Source of the DNA: Gammaproteobacteria bacterium
GTDB lineage: Bacteria > Pseudomonadota > Gammaproteobacteria > Coxiellales > Coxiellaceae
Reading direction: 5' to 3'
Assembly: GCA_030429175.1 (NCBI GenBank)
Contig: JAUIDD010000003.1
Coordinates: 88,527-152,526, forward strand
DNA: 64,000 nt
Shown here: piece after piece, positions 37,742 through 46,812 of the stretch
Numbering within the stretch: position 1 is the first letter of the stretch
Layout of the letters: each line of letters starts with the position of its first letter
Translations under genes and position numbers: made by a program
The notes under the pieces: model-generated
Told to the model about the DNA's origin: nothing
Databases searched by the model: none
Seen by the model: only the letters and a program-made list of their open reading frames with translations

Positions 37742-39354
37742 TCAAACCAATACAAATCATACGCTTATTGCAGATCAATCGTATTCTAATGCGCAAGCAA
37801 TTTGTCAGCTCAGTCATTGGTGAACGTTATAGTTTTTTTCGTTGGCTGCGCTTTTTTAACCCTTGGCATTACACCACCAAAAAGAAACCACGCGGTGTCA
37901 TTATCCGCGAAACACTGGAAGCACTTGGGCCTATTTATGTAAAATTTGGCCAAGTATTGTCGACACGTGCCGATTTAATTCCTGAAGATATCGTTAATGA
38001 GCTTAGACAATTACAAGATAACGTACCTCCATTTGATGGTGCTGTTGCTGAAAAAATTATTGAATCTAGCCTTAAAAAATCGATCGAAGAAGTCTTTGCA
38101 ACATTTGACATCACACCACTTGCTTCTGCTTCAGTAGCACAAGTACATGCTGCCACATTAAAAAGTGGTGAAGATGTCGTGGTTAAAGTTATTCGTCCCA
38201 ACATTAATAAAGTCATTAAACAAGATATTGCCGTCTTATATCTCGTGGCAAAACTGACTAAAAATTGCTGGCGCCATGGCAAACGCCTACGCCCAGTTGA
38301 AATCGTACGCGAGTTTGAACAAACGCTTTTTGGAGAGCTTGATCAACAGCAAGAAGCCGCTAATGCATCATTATTACGTCGTAACTTTGAACACTCGGAC
38401 ACGATGTATGTGCCCAAAGTATATTGGGACTATGTCAGCAAAGATGTGATGGTAATGGAGCGTATCTATGGCATTCCTTTAAATGATTTAGATCGACTTA
38501 AAAGTAGTCCCGTTAATCTGAAGCAGCTCTCCGAAAATGGCGTCGAAATATTTTTTACCCAAGTATTTCGTGATAGTTTCTTTCATGCTGATATGCACCC
38601 TGGAAATATGTTTATCGATGTTTCAAATCCAGAAAATCCACGCTATCTCGGTATCGATTTTGGTATTATGGGTACACTCGATGCCGAAGATCAACATTAT
38701 TTAGCAATGAATTTGCTTGCTTTCTTTAACCGCGATTATCGTCGTGTTGCCGAACTACATGTCGAATGTGGTTGGGTAGCGCCTAACACCCGTGTTGACC
38801 AATTTGAAACGGCTATTCGTAGTGTCTGTGAACCAATTTTCGAAAAACCACTGGCTGAGATTTCATTTGGCAACTTATTATTACGCTTATTCCAAACCGC
38901 CGAACGTTTTGAAATGGAAGTACAACCACAATTGGTATTACTGCAAAAAACCTTATTTAACATCGAAAGCTTAGGTCGCCAACTATATCCAAATCTTGAT
39001 TTATGGGAAACCGCCAAACCATTTATGGTCAACTGGATTAAGCAACAACGTGGCATTAAAAAACTTGCTCTATTAGCTAAAGAGAATTTTCATGATACAG
39101 CCGAAACGCTAATCAAAACACCACAACTGCTTTATGATGCACTCGAACATATTCACACGCAAAACTTAATCCAAAAACAAAAGTCTTCTCATCCACAAAA
39201 ACAATCACACGGCTTTATTATTAAAGCTATTGGTATCAGTCTTCTCATTGTTTCTATCACTAACTTGATTATCATGCCTCAAGCACATGCCATAACCTGG
39301 GCAGAGCTTGGGTTAGGCTGCTTACTTACTTTAAACTGGATAAAACGCCACTAA
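37738..39354 (+). CDS. ubiB: Ubiquinone biosynthesis kinase-like protein UbiB
   Basis: 538 aa. An ADCK/UbiB atypical kinase-like ATPase needed for ubiquinone synthesis. The KxGQ-containing N-terminal motif ([14 protein letters not shown]), an Ala-rich loop ([11 protein letters not shown]), VVVKVIRP with the ATP Lys, [12 protein letters not shown] as catalytic loop and GIDFGIMG as metal motif are present. Two hydrophobic segments at the C-terminus (about 495-530) would anchor it in the membrane. Coupled to ubiJ by an ATGA overlap. Confidence 0.96.
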   Translation: MIKPIQIIRLLQINRILMRKQFVSSVIGERYSFFRWLRFFNPWHYTTKKKPRGVIIRETLEALGPIYVKFGQVLSTRADLIPEDIVNELRQLQDNVPPFDGAVAEKIIESSLKKSIEEVFATFDITPLASASVAQVHAATLKSGEDVVVKVIRPNINKVIKQDIAVLYLVAKLTKNCWRHGKRLRPVEIVREFEQTLFGELDQQQEAANASLLRRNFEHSDTMYVPKVYWDYVSKDVMVMERIYGIPLNDLDRLKSSPVNLKQLSENGVEIFFTQVFRDSFFHADMHPGNMFIDVSNPENPRYLGIDFGIMGTLDAEDQHYLAMNLLAFFNRDYRRVAELHVECGWVAPNTRVDQFETAIRSVCEPIFEKPLAEISFGNLLLRLFQTAERFEMEVQPQLVLLQKTLFNIESLGRQLYPNLDLWETAKPFMVNWIKQQRGIKKLALLAKENFHDTAETLIKTPQLLYDALEHIHTQNLIQKQKSSHPQKQSHGFIIKAIGISLLIVSITNLIIMPQAHAITWAELGLGCLLTLNWIKRH

Positions 39355-39393
39355 CAATACGCACTATTTACTACTTTATCTGCTAAATTGCAG

Positions 39394-39828
39394 TTAATGC
39401 AGATTCATACTCGTCTCATAGCTCGAATTCATATAGCTAATTGATTCCTTAACTAATTTTTCTAGTATTGATAAATCGATTGTATCAAGCGATTTTACAT
39501 ATAAACACGCACGACCCAATCTATATGCGCCTAACATTTCTAGTAGGCGCTTATAACCAGGCACTGCAGGCACACCATATAACGTCAAACCTTTACGGCT
39601 TGGTGCAATCGCTGTTAAAAAACAGCGCCCTGGCGCTCCATTGTCTAATTCATAATGATATTCACCAAAACCAATAATCCGCTCACCCCAAATCGTTGGC
39701 TTCGATCCAGTAATACGCTGCATCAACTGCATCAACGCATTACAATCATTTTTTTGTGTCTTATACAGAATACTATCAATAACCGATTCAACTCTAACAT
39801 CTTCATGTGCATTTATTTCTAATAACAT
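39394..39828 (-). CDS. DUF1801 (YdhG-like) protein
   Basis: 144 aa. The pattern is that of DUF1801: PTIWGERIIGFGEYHYELDN, then a segment with FLTAIAPSRKGLTLYG, LLEMLGAYRLGRACLYVKSL and DTIDLSILEKLVKESI at the end. The function of this small cytoplasmic family is not established. Convergent with ubiB. Confidence 0.8.
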   Translation of the reverse strand: MLLEINAHEDVRVESVIDSILYKTQKNDCNALMQLMQRITGSKPTIWGERIIGFGEYHYELDNGAPGRCFLTAIAPSRKGLTLYGVPAVPGYKRLLEMLGAYRLGRACLYVKSLDTIDLSILEKLVKESISYMNSSYETSMNLH

Positions 39829-39962
39829 CTGAAAACCTCCGTGTTATTTTTATTTAGATGCTAAAAATTATAACAAGCCTTCTAAAAGGTAAATTGATAT
39901 ACCTCATAACAAAAGCTCACAGATAAAACTTAATCATGCTTTAAGTTATGGACAAAGAATTC

Positions 39963-40039
39963 TGGTGCGCTCGACAGGATTCGAACCTGTGACCACCGGC
40001 TTCGGAAGCCGGGACTCTATCCAACTGAGCTACGAGCGC
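39963..40039 (-). tRNA. tRNA-Arg, anticodon CCG
   Basis: A 77-nt cloverleaf on the minus strand. The acceptor GCGCTCG pairs with CGAGCGC, the D-arm includes AGCTCAGTTGGATAGAG, the anticodon stem CCGGC/GCCGG encloses TTCCGAA with anticodon CCG (codon CGG), and the T-arm has GGTTCGAATCC. The terminal CCA is encoded. Confidence 0.97.
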
Positions 40040-40049
40040 TTATTGTTAC

Positions 40050-40263
40050 TGCTTTTAAGAGAGGAATCTTTATGCTTGGGCAATCTCGCATAAAATCATG
40101 CTTCGGCAATGCTCATGGACGTACAGTACACTCCGCTTCCCTCTGCATTATTTTATGCGACCTCACCGCAAGCATAAACATTCTACCAACCCTTATTTTC
40201 GCATTCTTATGAGAAGTGCTTTTAAGAGAAGAATATCTATGCTCGGGTAATCTCGCATAAAAT
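40050..40263. repeat. 110-bp palindromic element with a second half-copy
   Basis: TTTATGCTTG (40069-40078) pairs with CAAGCATAAA (40169-40178), and inside it CGCATAAAAT (40087-40096) pairs with ATTTTATGCG (40150-40159), so 40069-40178 folds into a long hairpin. The 47 bases at 40050-40096 recur at 40217-40263 with five differences, giving a second left end. The element lies between tRNA-Arg and comM, in a gap with no gene, and looks like a MITE or other dispersed non-coding repeat. Confidence 0.75.
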
Positions 40264-40338
40264 ATTGGGTAACTCCTCTTAATCACAATGCAGAGCATAC
40301 TACCAGGCCATCATATACAGATCAAGAATCGCCCATAC

Positions 40339-41847
40339 TTAATGAAAACTGCCATCATTAAACCGATAGCTTAATGCCTCAGTTAAATGAATTGTGTCAA
40401 TATCAATTGCTTGAGATAAATCAGCAATGGTACGTGCTACTTTTAATATCCGATGTACGGACCTCACGCTTAGACTAAATTGGTCAACCGCTTTTTCAAG
40501 TAAGGCTTGGTCATCAGCTTGTAAGCTGCAATAACACATCACTTCTTTTGCATCGAGACATACATTTGATTTTTGATGGCGTACCCATTGTTGTTGATAC
40601 GCTTGCGCTACACGCGTACGAATTTCATCACTCGTTTGTGCATCATCAGCATTGTGTTGCAATAACACTTTTGTCGGTACACGCTCAATCGATAACTGTA
40701 AATCAATACGATCTAATAACGGTCCAGAAATTTTTGCGTGATAACGCTGCACTTGTTCCTCTGTGCAACGGCAGGTTTTTTCAGAATCACCATAATAACC
40801 ACAAGGACATGGGTTCATCGCCGCTATTAATTGGAATGCGGCTGGAAAACAAGCCTGTCCACTCGCACGTGAAATATGCACTTCACCCGACTCTAATGGC
40901 TCACGTAATACTTCTAATACATGACGTTGAAACTGTGGAAACTCATCTAAAAATAATACCCCACGATGTGCGAGTGATACCTCTCCAGGCCGGGGTACTT
41001 TACCGCCCCCAACCATCGCTACTTGTGATGTCGTATGATGTGGTGAGCGAAACGGATGTTTTTTCCAATGCTGACTGTGAAACCCTTGCTGACTAATTGA
41101 ATAAATCGATGCAGACTCTAATGCATGTTGTCCTGGCATCTCAGGTAAAATCCCCGGCAACCGACTGGCTAACATCGTTTTACCCGAACCCGGCGGACCA
41201 CACATCAATAAGTGATGACCACCTGCAGCTGCAATTTCTAACGCACGTTTGGCATAAGATTGGCCTTTTATATCACTAATACAGGCATAGACATGCTGAT
41301 CTTGTTTTGGCTGCATGGTAAAACGCATAAGTTTTTTTTGGCCATTGATATGAGCAACGACTGCTTCTAGGTCCTGTGCCGCATACACAGTTAACGCATC
41401 AATAAGCGCCGCTTCTTTGGCATTAACGTTCGGCAAAATAAGCGCGCGCTCTGATGATGATGTTGCCATCGCCAAAGGCAATACACCTTTCACTGATTTA
41501 AGCGCACCTGATAGTGCTAACTCACCGACACATTCATAATCTTCTAGTTGACTGTGTCGCAACTGCCCTGATGCTGCCAAGATACCCAGCGCAATCGGCA
41601 AATCTAAACCACTACTATCTTTAGGCAGATCAGCAGGTCCGAGATTAACAGTAATACGCCGTTGTGGATATTCGAAATCAGCATTTATAATCGCACAGCG
41701 TACTCGATGCCGGCTTTCTTTGACTGCCGCTTCTGGCAATCCAACCATACCAAGCCCAGGCATACCGGGTGTGATATGCACCTCAATCATAACCTGATGT
41801 GCTTGAATGCCATATACCGTACGACTGTAAACAACCGCAAGTGACAT
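40339..41847 (-). CDS. comM: ComM/YifB Mg-chelatase-like AAA+ ATPase
   Basis: 502 aa. ComM is a hexameric helicase that promotes branch migration during natural transformation. The N-terminal ChlI-like domain (MSLAVVYSRTVYGIQAH), Walker A (LLMCGPPGSGKTMLASRLP), Walker B (GVLFLDEFPQF), and the AMNPCPCGYYGD motif with Cys residues are present. With dprA in the same window this suggests a working, or formerly working, DNA-uptake pathway. ubiK lies just upstream (1-bp gap). Confidence 0.95.
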   Translation of the reverse strand: MSLAVVYSRTVYGIQAHQVMIEVHITPGMPGLGMVGLPEAAVKESRHRVRCAIINADFEYPQRRITVNLGPADLPKDSSGLDLPIALGILAASGQLRHSQLEDYECVGELALSGALKSVKGVLPLAMATSSSERALILPNVNAKEAALIDALTVYAAQDLEAVVAHINGQKKLMRFTMQPKQDQHVYACISDIKGQSYAKRALEIAAAGGHHLLMCGPPGSGKTMLASRLPGILPEMPGQHALESASIYSISQQGFHSQHWKKHPFRSPHHTTSQVAMVGGGKVPRPGEVSLAHRGVLFLDEFPQFQRHVLEVLREPLESGEVHISRASGQACFPAAFQLIAAMNPCPCGYYGDSEKTCRCTEEQVQRYHAKISGPLLDRIDLQLSIERVPTKVLLQHNADDAQTSDEIRTRVAQAYQQQWVRHQKSNVCLDAKEVMCYCSLQADDQALLEKAVDQFSLSVRSVHRILKVARTIADLSQAIDIDTIHLTEALSYRFNDGSFH

Positions 41848-41848
41848 G

Positions 41849-42088
41849 CTACTTATCTTTAGAAAGTCGCTCGATTTCTGCTTCTAATTTCTCTAATTTT
41901 GCACGCGTTTTCTGTAATACCTTCTGCTGTGCATCAAACTCTTCACGTGTCACCACATCAAGCTTATCTAATACAGTTAACACGATATCATGCACATTTT
42001 TTTGCATGTCTGCAGGTAAATGCTTTACCCCCTCAGGTAAAGCATCGATTACTCTCTTAACTACATCGTTAATTGATTTTGGATTCAT
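41849..42088 (-). CDS. ubiK: Ubiquinone biosynthesis accessory factor UbiK (BMFP/YqiC family)
   Basis: 79 aa. The BMFP family: an N-terminal amphipathic helix (VVKRVIDALPEGVKHLPADM) and a C-terminal coiled coil (DVVTREEFDAQQKVLQKTR to the end). UbiK binds UbiJ and is needed for efficient aerobic ubiquinone synthesis. It commonly precedes comM, as here. Confidence 0.9.
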   Translation of the reverse strand: MNPKSINDVVKRVIDALPEGVKHLPADMQKNVHDIVLTVLDKLDVVTREEFDAQQKVLQKTRAKLEKLEAEIERLSKDK

Positions 42089-42168
42089 AAATTACTCCTC
42101 ATTAATGATAAGAGCAGCTTAAATTAAAAGCATCTCTCTTGGCAATACCGTGTTTTGTATCTAGACTA

Positions 42169-42186
42169 GGGTCTTTTTACAATTAA
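42169..42186 (+). repeat. Possible solo IS terminal repeat at GGDEF remnant
   Basis: GGGTCTTTTTACAATTAA resembles the sequence beside the IS6-type remnant at 46785-46802 with one or two differences over its first 15 bases. It marks the exact 5' edge of the GGDEF remnant, as if an insertion sequence had removed the rest of that gene. Confidence 0.35.
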
Positions 42187-42337
42187 AGATTTAAAACTGC
42201 AAATCGGTGCTAGCATAGGCATCGCCATCGCGCCCCAACACTCTTTAGATCCAGAAAAGCTGCTTAAATATGCAGATCTTGCCATGTATCAAGCTAAAAA
42301 TAACGGACGCGATCAATACAAAGTCTATCCAGTTTGA
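42170..42337 (+). pseudogene. 3' remnant of a GGDEF diguanylate cyclase gene
   Basis: About 55 codons without a start, encoding the C-terminal end of a GGDEF domain: LKLQIGASIGIAIAPQHS, then LDPEKLLKYADLAMYQAK and NNGRDQYKVYPV before a TGA at 42335. These match the family's SIGIA, ADxAMYxAK and GR..Y motifs. The catalytic GGDEF loop itself is missing. The remnant ends inside the 3' end of the convergent proline-rich gene (42325-43092). Confidence 0.8.
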
Positions 42338-43092
42338 AACCCAACTGTAACTTTAGGTGCATCGGCGCCTGATTCACTAGGCTTAGGCTGACTGCTTCTT
42401 GCTCCCGAAGCAGGTGGGGATTTTCTAAATACCACTGGCCCTAAAGAGATTCTTAGAGAAGTTGGCGAACGCCGCTTAATACACGGAAAAGGTATTGGCG
42501 AAGGCACTAGCGCAGGCACTGGCACAGGTACTGGCAGCCGCACTGGCGCAGGTACTGGCAAAGGCACTGGCGAATATGCAGATAATTTTTTTTCACACCT
42601 ATCCCAGTCAATATTTTCTTCACTCATACTTACAAACTGTATTGAAGTTAAAAAATTACGGCAATAGTCAAGCACATAATTCTCTTTTGACGATAAATTA
42701 GCGTCTTCAAATACGCTTACTCCTGAGGCTTCATATGTTTTTGCTGGCTCTACCCTATCACAAAACCGCACAACTTTAGGTAAATAATCGCATAACTTTT
42801 CCACATAGTGCGCTATAGTTGCTGGCTTTGCAGCGTTATCTGTAGTAAAAATTAGAGTGCCGCTTATCTCAGCAAAATTCACGTCAGCTTTACATTCTTC
42901 ATAATCAAACGCGTACCTCAAAACTAGCCATAATGCCATACCAAAACGCTGTTGACTTTTTGCACGGTAGTCACTGGCAAATCCAATACTATTTTCTAGG
43001 TAATGACTGACATATTTGTTCGAGCGTTTGCTTTGCGCCTGTTGTGGCTGCTTAAAATGATCTAATTTATCTGAAATTTCTTTTATCGGCAT
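42325..43092 (-). CDS. Hypothetical protein with proline-rich repeat tail
   Basis: 255 aa. Residues 1-170 are helical and unlike any family I recognise. Residues about 173-200 consist of a PVP-type repeat (PVPLPVPAPVRLPVPVPVPA), encoded by a short tandem repeat at 42500-42570, and a basic, Ser/Pro-rich tail follows. Proline-rich stretches can bind SH3 or WW domains. Its C-terminal codons overlap the GGDEF remnant on the other strand. Confidence 0.6.
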   Translation of the reverse strand: MPIKEISDKLDHFKQPQQAQSKRSNKYVSHYLENSIGFASDYRAKSQQRFGMALWLVLRYAFDYEECKADVNFAEISGTLIFTTDNAAKPATIAHYVEKLCDYLPKVVRFCDRVEPAKTYEASGVSVFEDANLSSKENYVLDYCRNFLTSIQFVSMSEENIDWDRCEKKLSAYSPVPLPVPAPVRLPVPVPVPALVPSPIPFPCIKRRSPTSLRISLGPVVFRKSPPASGARSSQPKPSESGADAPKVTVGFQTG

Positions 43093-43225
43093 AACTTCTC
43101 TCCCTTTTTAACGCACAAAGATATTACAAATCAAGCTGGATGTAAAATGATTATTTTTTGGGTTACACAAGCGTGAAAGATGCGGTACCATAGACGCTAT
43201 TTTTTACAAGCCAGGATAATATAAA

Positions 43226-44176
43226 ATGCTTTATAACAACATCCTCGAAACCATCGGTCATACTCCAGTCGTACGTCTTAACCGTATTGGTGCAGATTTA
43301 GACTGCGAGTTGTATGTTAAGTGTGAATTTATGAATCCAGGTGGCTCAGTAAAAGATCGTATCGGTTACAATATGGTTGTTGAAGCCGAACGTTTAGGAC
43401 ACATCAAGCCAGGCGACACACTCATCGAGCCAACATCAGGTAATGCGGGCATCGGTATTGCGTTAGCAGCTGCCGTGTGTGGTTATCATATGATAATTAC
43501 CATGCCTGAAAAAATGAGCCACGAAAAACAAGTTGTGCTTGAAGCGCTCGGTGCTAAAATTTATCGCACCCCAACCGAGGCAGCTTGGGATGCACCAGAC
43601 AGTCACATTTCTTTAGCAAATGATCTCCAAAAAAAAATTCCCAACTCATTTATCCTCAATCAATATATCAACCCTGCTAACCCCGGCGTACATTACGACC
43701 ATACTGCTGGCGAAATATTGCATGACTTCGATGACGATCTCGATATGGTGGTCATGGGTGTCGGTACTGGCGGTACGATTACTGGTGTCTCACATCGCTT
43801 AAAAGAGGTATTGCCCGATATAAAAATCATCGGCGTCGATCCTGTTGGTTCTATTTTAGGTGGCGGCACTGAAGTGAAGCCATATGATGTCGAAGGTATC
43901 GGCTATGACTTTTTCCCAGATGTTTTAGATAACGGTATCATCGATGAATACGTTAAAACCGAAGACAAAGCCTCTTTCCAAATGGCACGACGCTTAATCC
44001 GTGAAGAAGGGTTACTCTGTGGCGGCTCTTCTGGCTCTGCAGTCTGGGCAGCATTGCAAGTTGCGACCCGCCTTAAAGCAGGCCAACGATGTTTAATCAT
44101 TCTACCTGACTCCATTCGTAATTATTTGACTAAATTTGCTGATGACCGCTGGATGGCAGCGCATCACTACCAATAA
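43226..44176 (+). CDS. PLP-dependent cystathionine beta-synthase / cysteine synthase
   Basis: 316 aa, fold type II PLP enzyme. The PLP lysine lies in [12 protein letters not shown], the substrate loop is [12 protein letters not shown], and the C-terminal [14 protein letters not shown] is the phosphate loop. The sequence is near the boundary between OASS/CysK and bacterial cystathionine beta-synthase; the neighbouring cystathionine gamma-lyase-like gene favours a reverse transsulfuration role. There is no C-terminal CBS domain pair. Confidence 0.85.
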   Translation: MLYNNILETIGHTPVVRLNRIGADLDCELYVKCEFMNPGGSVKDRIGYNMVVEAERLGHIKPGDTLIEPTSGNAGIGIALAAAVCGYHMIITMPEKMSHEKQVVLEALGAKIYRTPTEAAWDAPDSHISLANDLQKKIPNSFILNQYINPANPGVHYDHTAGEILHDFDDDLDMVVMGVGTGGTITGVSHRLKEVLPDIKIIGVDPVGSILGGGTEVKPYDVEGIGYDFFPDVLDNGIIDEYVKTEDKASFQMARRLIREEGLLCGGSSGSAVWAALQVATRLKAGQRCLIILPDSIRNYLTKFADDRWMAAHHYQ

Positions 44177-44192
44177 AAAATAGAGAATAGCA

Positions 44193-45356
44193 ATGACTAA
44201 AAAACATATTGAAACACGTGTGATTCATGGCGGCCAAAAACCAGATCCAACGACAGGTGCGGTGATGCCACCGATTTATGCCACTTCAACTTACGTACAA
44301 AAAAGCCCGGGACAACATACTGGTTTTGAGTATTCACGCACTCAAAACCCAACTCGCTTTGCCTATGAACGCTGCATTGCAGATTTAGAATCAGGCAAAT
44401 ATGGTTTCGCATTTGCTTCAGGCATGGCAACGATTAGCACCATTTTAGAATTACTTGACTCAGGCGATCATGTAGTTGTGCTCGATGATGTGTATGGCGG
44501 CACTTACCGCCTGTTTGAAAATGTACGCAAACGTTCGAGTGGGCTGGATTTCTCTTTTGTCGATTTTTCAGATCTTGATAAAGTTGAAGCCACTATCAAA
44601 GATAATACGCGCATGCTATTTGTCGAATCACCCAGCAATCCGTTACTCAAAATCGTTGACCTCAAAGGTGTTGCAGCACTTGGCAAAAAACATAAGTTAT
44701 TGACCGTTGCTGATAATACGTTTGCTACACCGATATTACAAAGACCATTAGAGTTAGGCTTTGATATTGTAATGCATTCTGCCACCAAGTATATCGGTGG
44801 CCATTCAGATATTATTTCAGGCGTGTGCGCTGTTAGTGATGATGACCTTGCAATTCGTTTAGGCTATTTACAAAATTCAATTGGTGCTGCTGGCGATGCG
44901 TTTAGCTCTTTTATTGGCTTGCGTGGCTTAAAGACACTCGCCATTCGTGTAGAACGACATTGCAGGAACGCGATGCACTTTGCGAAACATCTTGAAAAGC
45001 ATCCACATGTTAATCGAGTGTATTATCCGGGTTTAGAATCTCACCCTAATCACAAAATTGCCAAACAACAGATGCAAGATGGCTTTGGCGGCATTGTGAG
45101 TGTCGATTTTAATTTAACCCGTGAACAAACCGTGAAACTGTTAGAAAACACAAAAGTATTTACACTCGCTGAAAGTCTCGGTGGTGTCGAAAGTCTTACC
45201 GATCATCCAGCGATTATGACTCACGCTTCGATTCCCAAAGAAATTCGTGAGAAACTTGGCATCACCGATGGCTTGATTCGTTTTTCTGTTGGTATTGAAA
45301 ATCTTGATGATTTACTTGAGGACTTTGAGTCTGCATTAAAAATAGCACTGAACTAA
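44193..45356 (+). CDS. Cystathionine gamma-lyase/synthase family enzyme
   Basis: 387 aa, a fold type I PLP enzyme of the Cys/Met metabolism family. GFEYSRTQNPTRFAYERCIA near the start, SGMATISTIL, VADNTFATP and the PLP lysine in HSATKYIGGHSD are visible, plus a C-terminal SLGGVESLTDHPAIMTH. Gene context (directly behind the CBS-like gene) suggests cystathionine to cysteine conversion, but lyase and synthase cannot be separated by eye. 16 bp after the upstream gene and 1-bp overlap with the next. Confidence 0.88.
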   Translation: MTKKHIETRVIHGGQKPDPTTGAVMPPIYATSTYVQKSPGQHTGFEYSRTQNPTRFAYERCIADLESGKYGFAFASGMATISTILELLDSGDHVVVLDDVYGGTYRLFENVRKRSSGLDFSFVDFSDLDKVEATIKDNTRMLFVESPSNPLLKIVDLKGVAALGKKHKLLTVADNTFATPILQRPLELGFDIVMHSATKYIGGHSDIISGVCAVSDDDLAIRLGYLQNSIGAAGDAFSSFIGLRGLKTLAIRVERHCRNAMHFAKHLEKHPHVNRVYYPGLESHPNHKIAKQQMQDGFGGIVSVDFNLTREQTVKLLENTKVFTLAESLGGVESLTDHPAIMTHASIPKEIREKLGITDGLIRFSVGIENLDDLLEDFESALKIALN

Positions 45357-45907
45357 TGGTTAAGCTTACAAAAATCTACACACGTACCGGTGATACTGGC
45401 GAAACACATCTCGCAGGTCAGCATCGCACCCGAAAATCAAGCCTGCGTATGCATGCCATTGGCGATGTTGATGAGTTAAATTGTTGGTTTGGACTATTAG
45501 CTGCAGAATTCACAAAGCTGCCACAATTATTCAACATACAACAGCAGCTTTTTAATTTAGGCGCACAGCTCGCAATTTTGCCACAAGATAGACGTGATGA
45601 TTCACCTTGTGTGACACAAAAAGATATCGACACACTCGAAACCGATATTGATCAGATGAACGAAAAGCTTTTACCGCTAAATTCTTTTATTTTGCCTGGC
45701 GGCAATCAACTAACCGCACATATGCATATTGCCCGTGCCGTTTGTCGGCGTACCGAACGCAGTCTATTTGCATGTGCAGAAAATGAAAACATTGACGCTG
45801 TTTTACTTGCCTATATCAATCGATTAAGTGACTGGTTATTTGTTTTAGCACGTTATATTTCTAAAAAAGATAACATTGGAGAAGTCTTATGGAATCCAAA
45901 AAACTAA
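45356..45907 (+). CDS. PduO-type cob(I)alamin adenosyltransferase
   Basis: 183 aa. ATP:corrinoid adenosyltransferase that makes adenosylcobalamin. The PduO signature KIYTRTGDTGETHLAG at the N-terminus, the VDELNCWFGLL helix and a C-terminal RRTERSLFA and NRLSDWLFVLARY are visible. Its start overlaps the preceding stop (TAATG). No cobalamin-dependent enzyme is encoded in this window. Confidence 0.92.
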   Translation: MVKLTKIYTRTGDTGETHLAGQHRTRKSSLRMHAIGDVDELNCWFGLLAAEFTKLPQLFNIQQQLFNLGAQLAILPQDRRDDSPCVTQKDIDTLETDIDQMNEKLLPLNSFILPGGNQLTAHMHIARAVCRRTERSLFACAENENIDAVLLAYINRLSDWLFVLARYISKKDNIGEVLWNPKN

Positions 45908-46365
45908 TCACTATTTATGATGTGCTCAAATCACCCGTTGGCAGCTTGGCTATAGTAGCAACTGACGCAGGACTACAGCGTATTTTATGGGATACTGACA
46001 GATTGAATGATATTAAAAAAAAGCCACACCATCCCATTATTCAAAAAACTAAAACACAACTTACAGAGTATTTTAACGCTAAACGAAAAAAATTTGATAT
46101 CCCATTAGATATGCAAGGCACACCTTTCCAGCAACAAGCCTGGCAACAACTCGCTAAAATTCCTTATGGCGAAACTATTAGCTATGGTGAACAAGCACAT
46201 CGCCTTGGCGACAAAAATAAAGCGCGCGCCGTAGGTATTGCCAATAGTAAAAATCCTATTCCCATTATTATTCCCTGTCATCGTGTGATTGGCAGCAACG
46301 GCAAATTAACTGGCTTTACCGGCGGGCTGGATAAAAAAGAACTGCTCTTGCAGTTGGAACAGTAG
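45889..46365 (+). CDS. ogt: Methylated-DNA-protein-cysteine methyltransferase
   Basis: 158 aa. Repairs O6-methylguanine by a suicide transfer to its active cysteine, here Cys130 in PIIIPCHRVIG. The helix-turn-helix AWQQLAKIPYGETISYGEQA precedes it and GKLTGFTGGLDKKELLL follows. GGAG lies seven bases before the ATG. It overlaps the cobalamin gene by 19 bp. A decayed second copy of its 3' end lies at 48929-49026, beyond the subtilase gene. Confidence 0.93.
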   Translation: MESKKLITIYDVLKSPVGSLAIVATDAGLQRILWDTDRLNDIKKKPHHPIIQKTKTQLTEYFNAKRKKFDIPLDMQGTPFQQQAWQQLAKIPYGETISYGEQAHRLGDKNKARAVGIANSKNPIPIIIPCHRVIGSNGKLTGFTGGLDKKELLLQLEQ

Positions 46366-46467
46366 TGTTGCAAATTTTCAGAAACATCGAAACAAACGAT
46401 TCTCGGGACGCAACTACACTGCAAGCCCAAAAAATTGCTCGAAGATAGTTTTCTCGTCTGCAGTATG

Positions 46468-46802
46468 CTATCTCTTACGCAACATTCGATGCAGCTTAAT
46501 ACCAGCAAGTGTTGCCGATGCTGATGCAAACGACTTAAAGCCCATCATCGGTTTGGTAATTCGTTTTATACTACGATGATCTGGCTCGACAATATTGTTC
46601 AGATAGTTAATTTGTCGGATGATAATTTGCATAAGCGGTAACCCCAGAAACCAAAAAATAATAAGTTGTAAATTAATAGCATTTAGTCCAGCGTTATTAG
46701 CACCACGCTTATCAATCGTTACTTTCTCTAGTAAACCGTTTGAGCCGATAGCTTTTTCAAAAAACGCTGTGGCAGTAGTAGGATCAAATTGTAAATAGAC
46801 CC
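46468..46802 (-). pseudogene. IS6-family transposase remnant (3' half)
   Basis: The minus strand encodes the C-terminal part of an IS6-type DDE transposase: FDPTTATAFFEKAIGSNG, VTIDKRGANNAGLNA, RQINYLNNIVEPDHRSIKR, MMGFKSFASASATLAGI and a final MLRKR before the stop at 46468. The motifs DKxGAN and YLNNxxExDHR are family hallmarks. The N-terminal half, including the first catalytic Asp region, is absent. The remnant begins at a GGGTCTATTTACAATTTG sequence that could be its terminal repeat, 11 bp from the subtilase stop. Confidence 0.85.
46785..46802 (-). repeat. Candidate IS6-type terminal repeat
   Basis: GGGTCTATTTACAATTTG on the minus strand lies at the 5' edge of the transposase remnant. 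Similar sequences occur at 18845-18863 and 42169-42186, which suggests they are ends of the same element, now mostly deleted. Confidence 0.4.
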
Positions 46803-46812
46803 TAAGGCTTAT

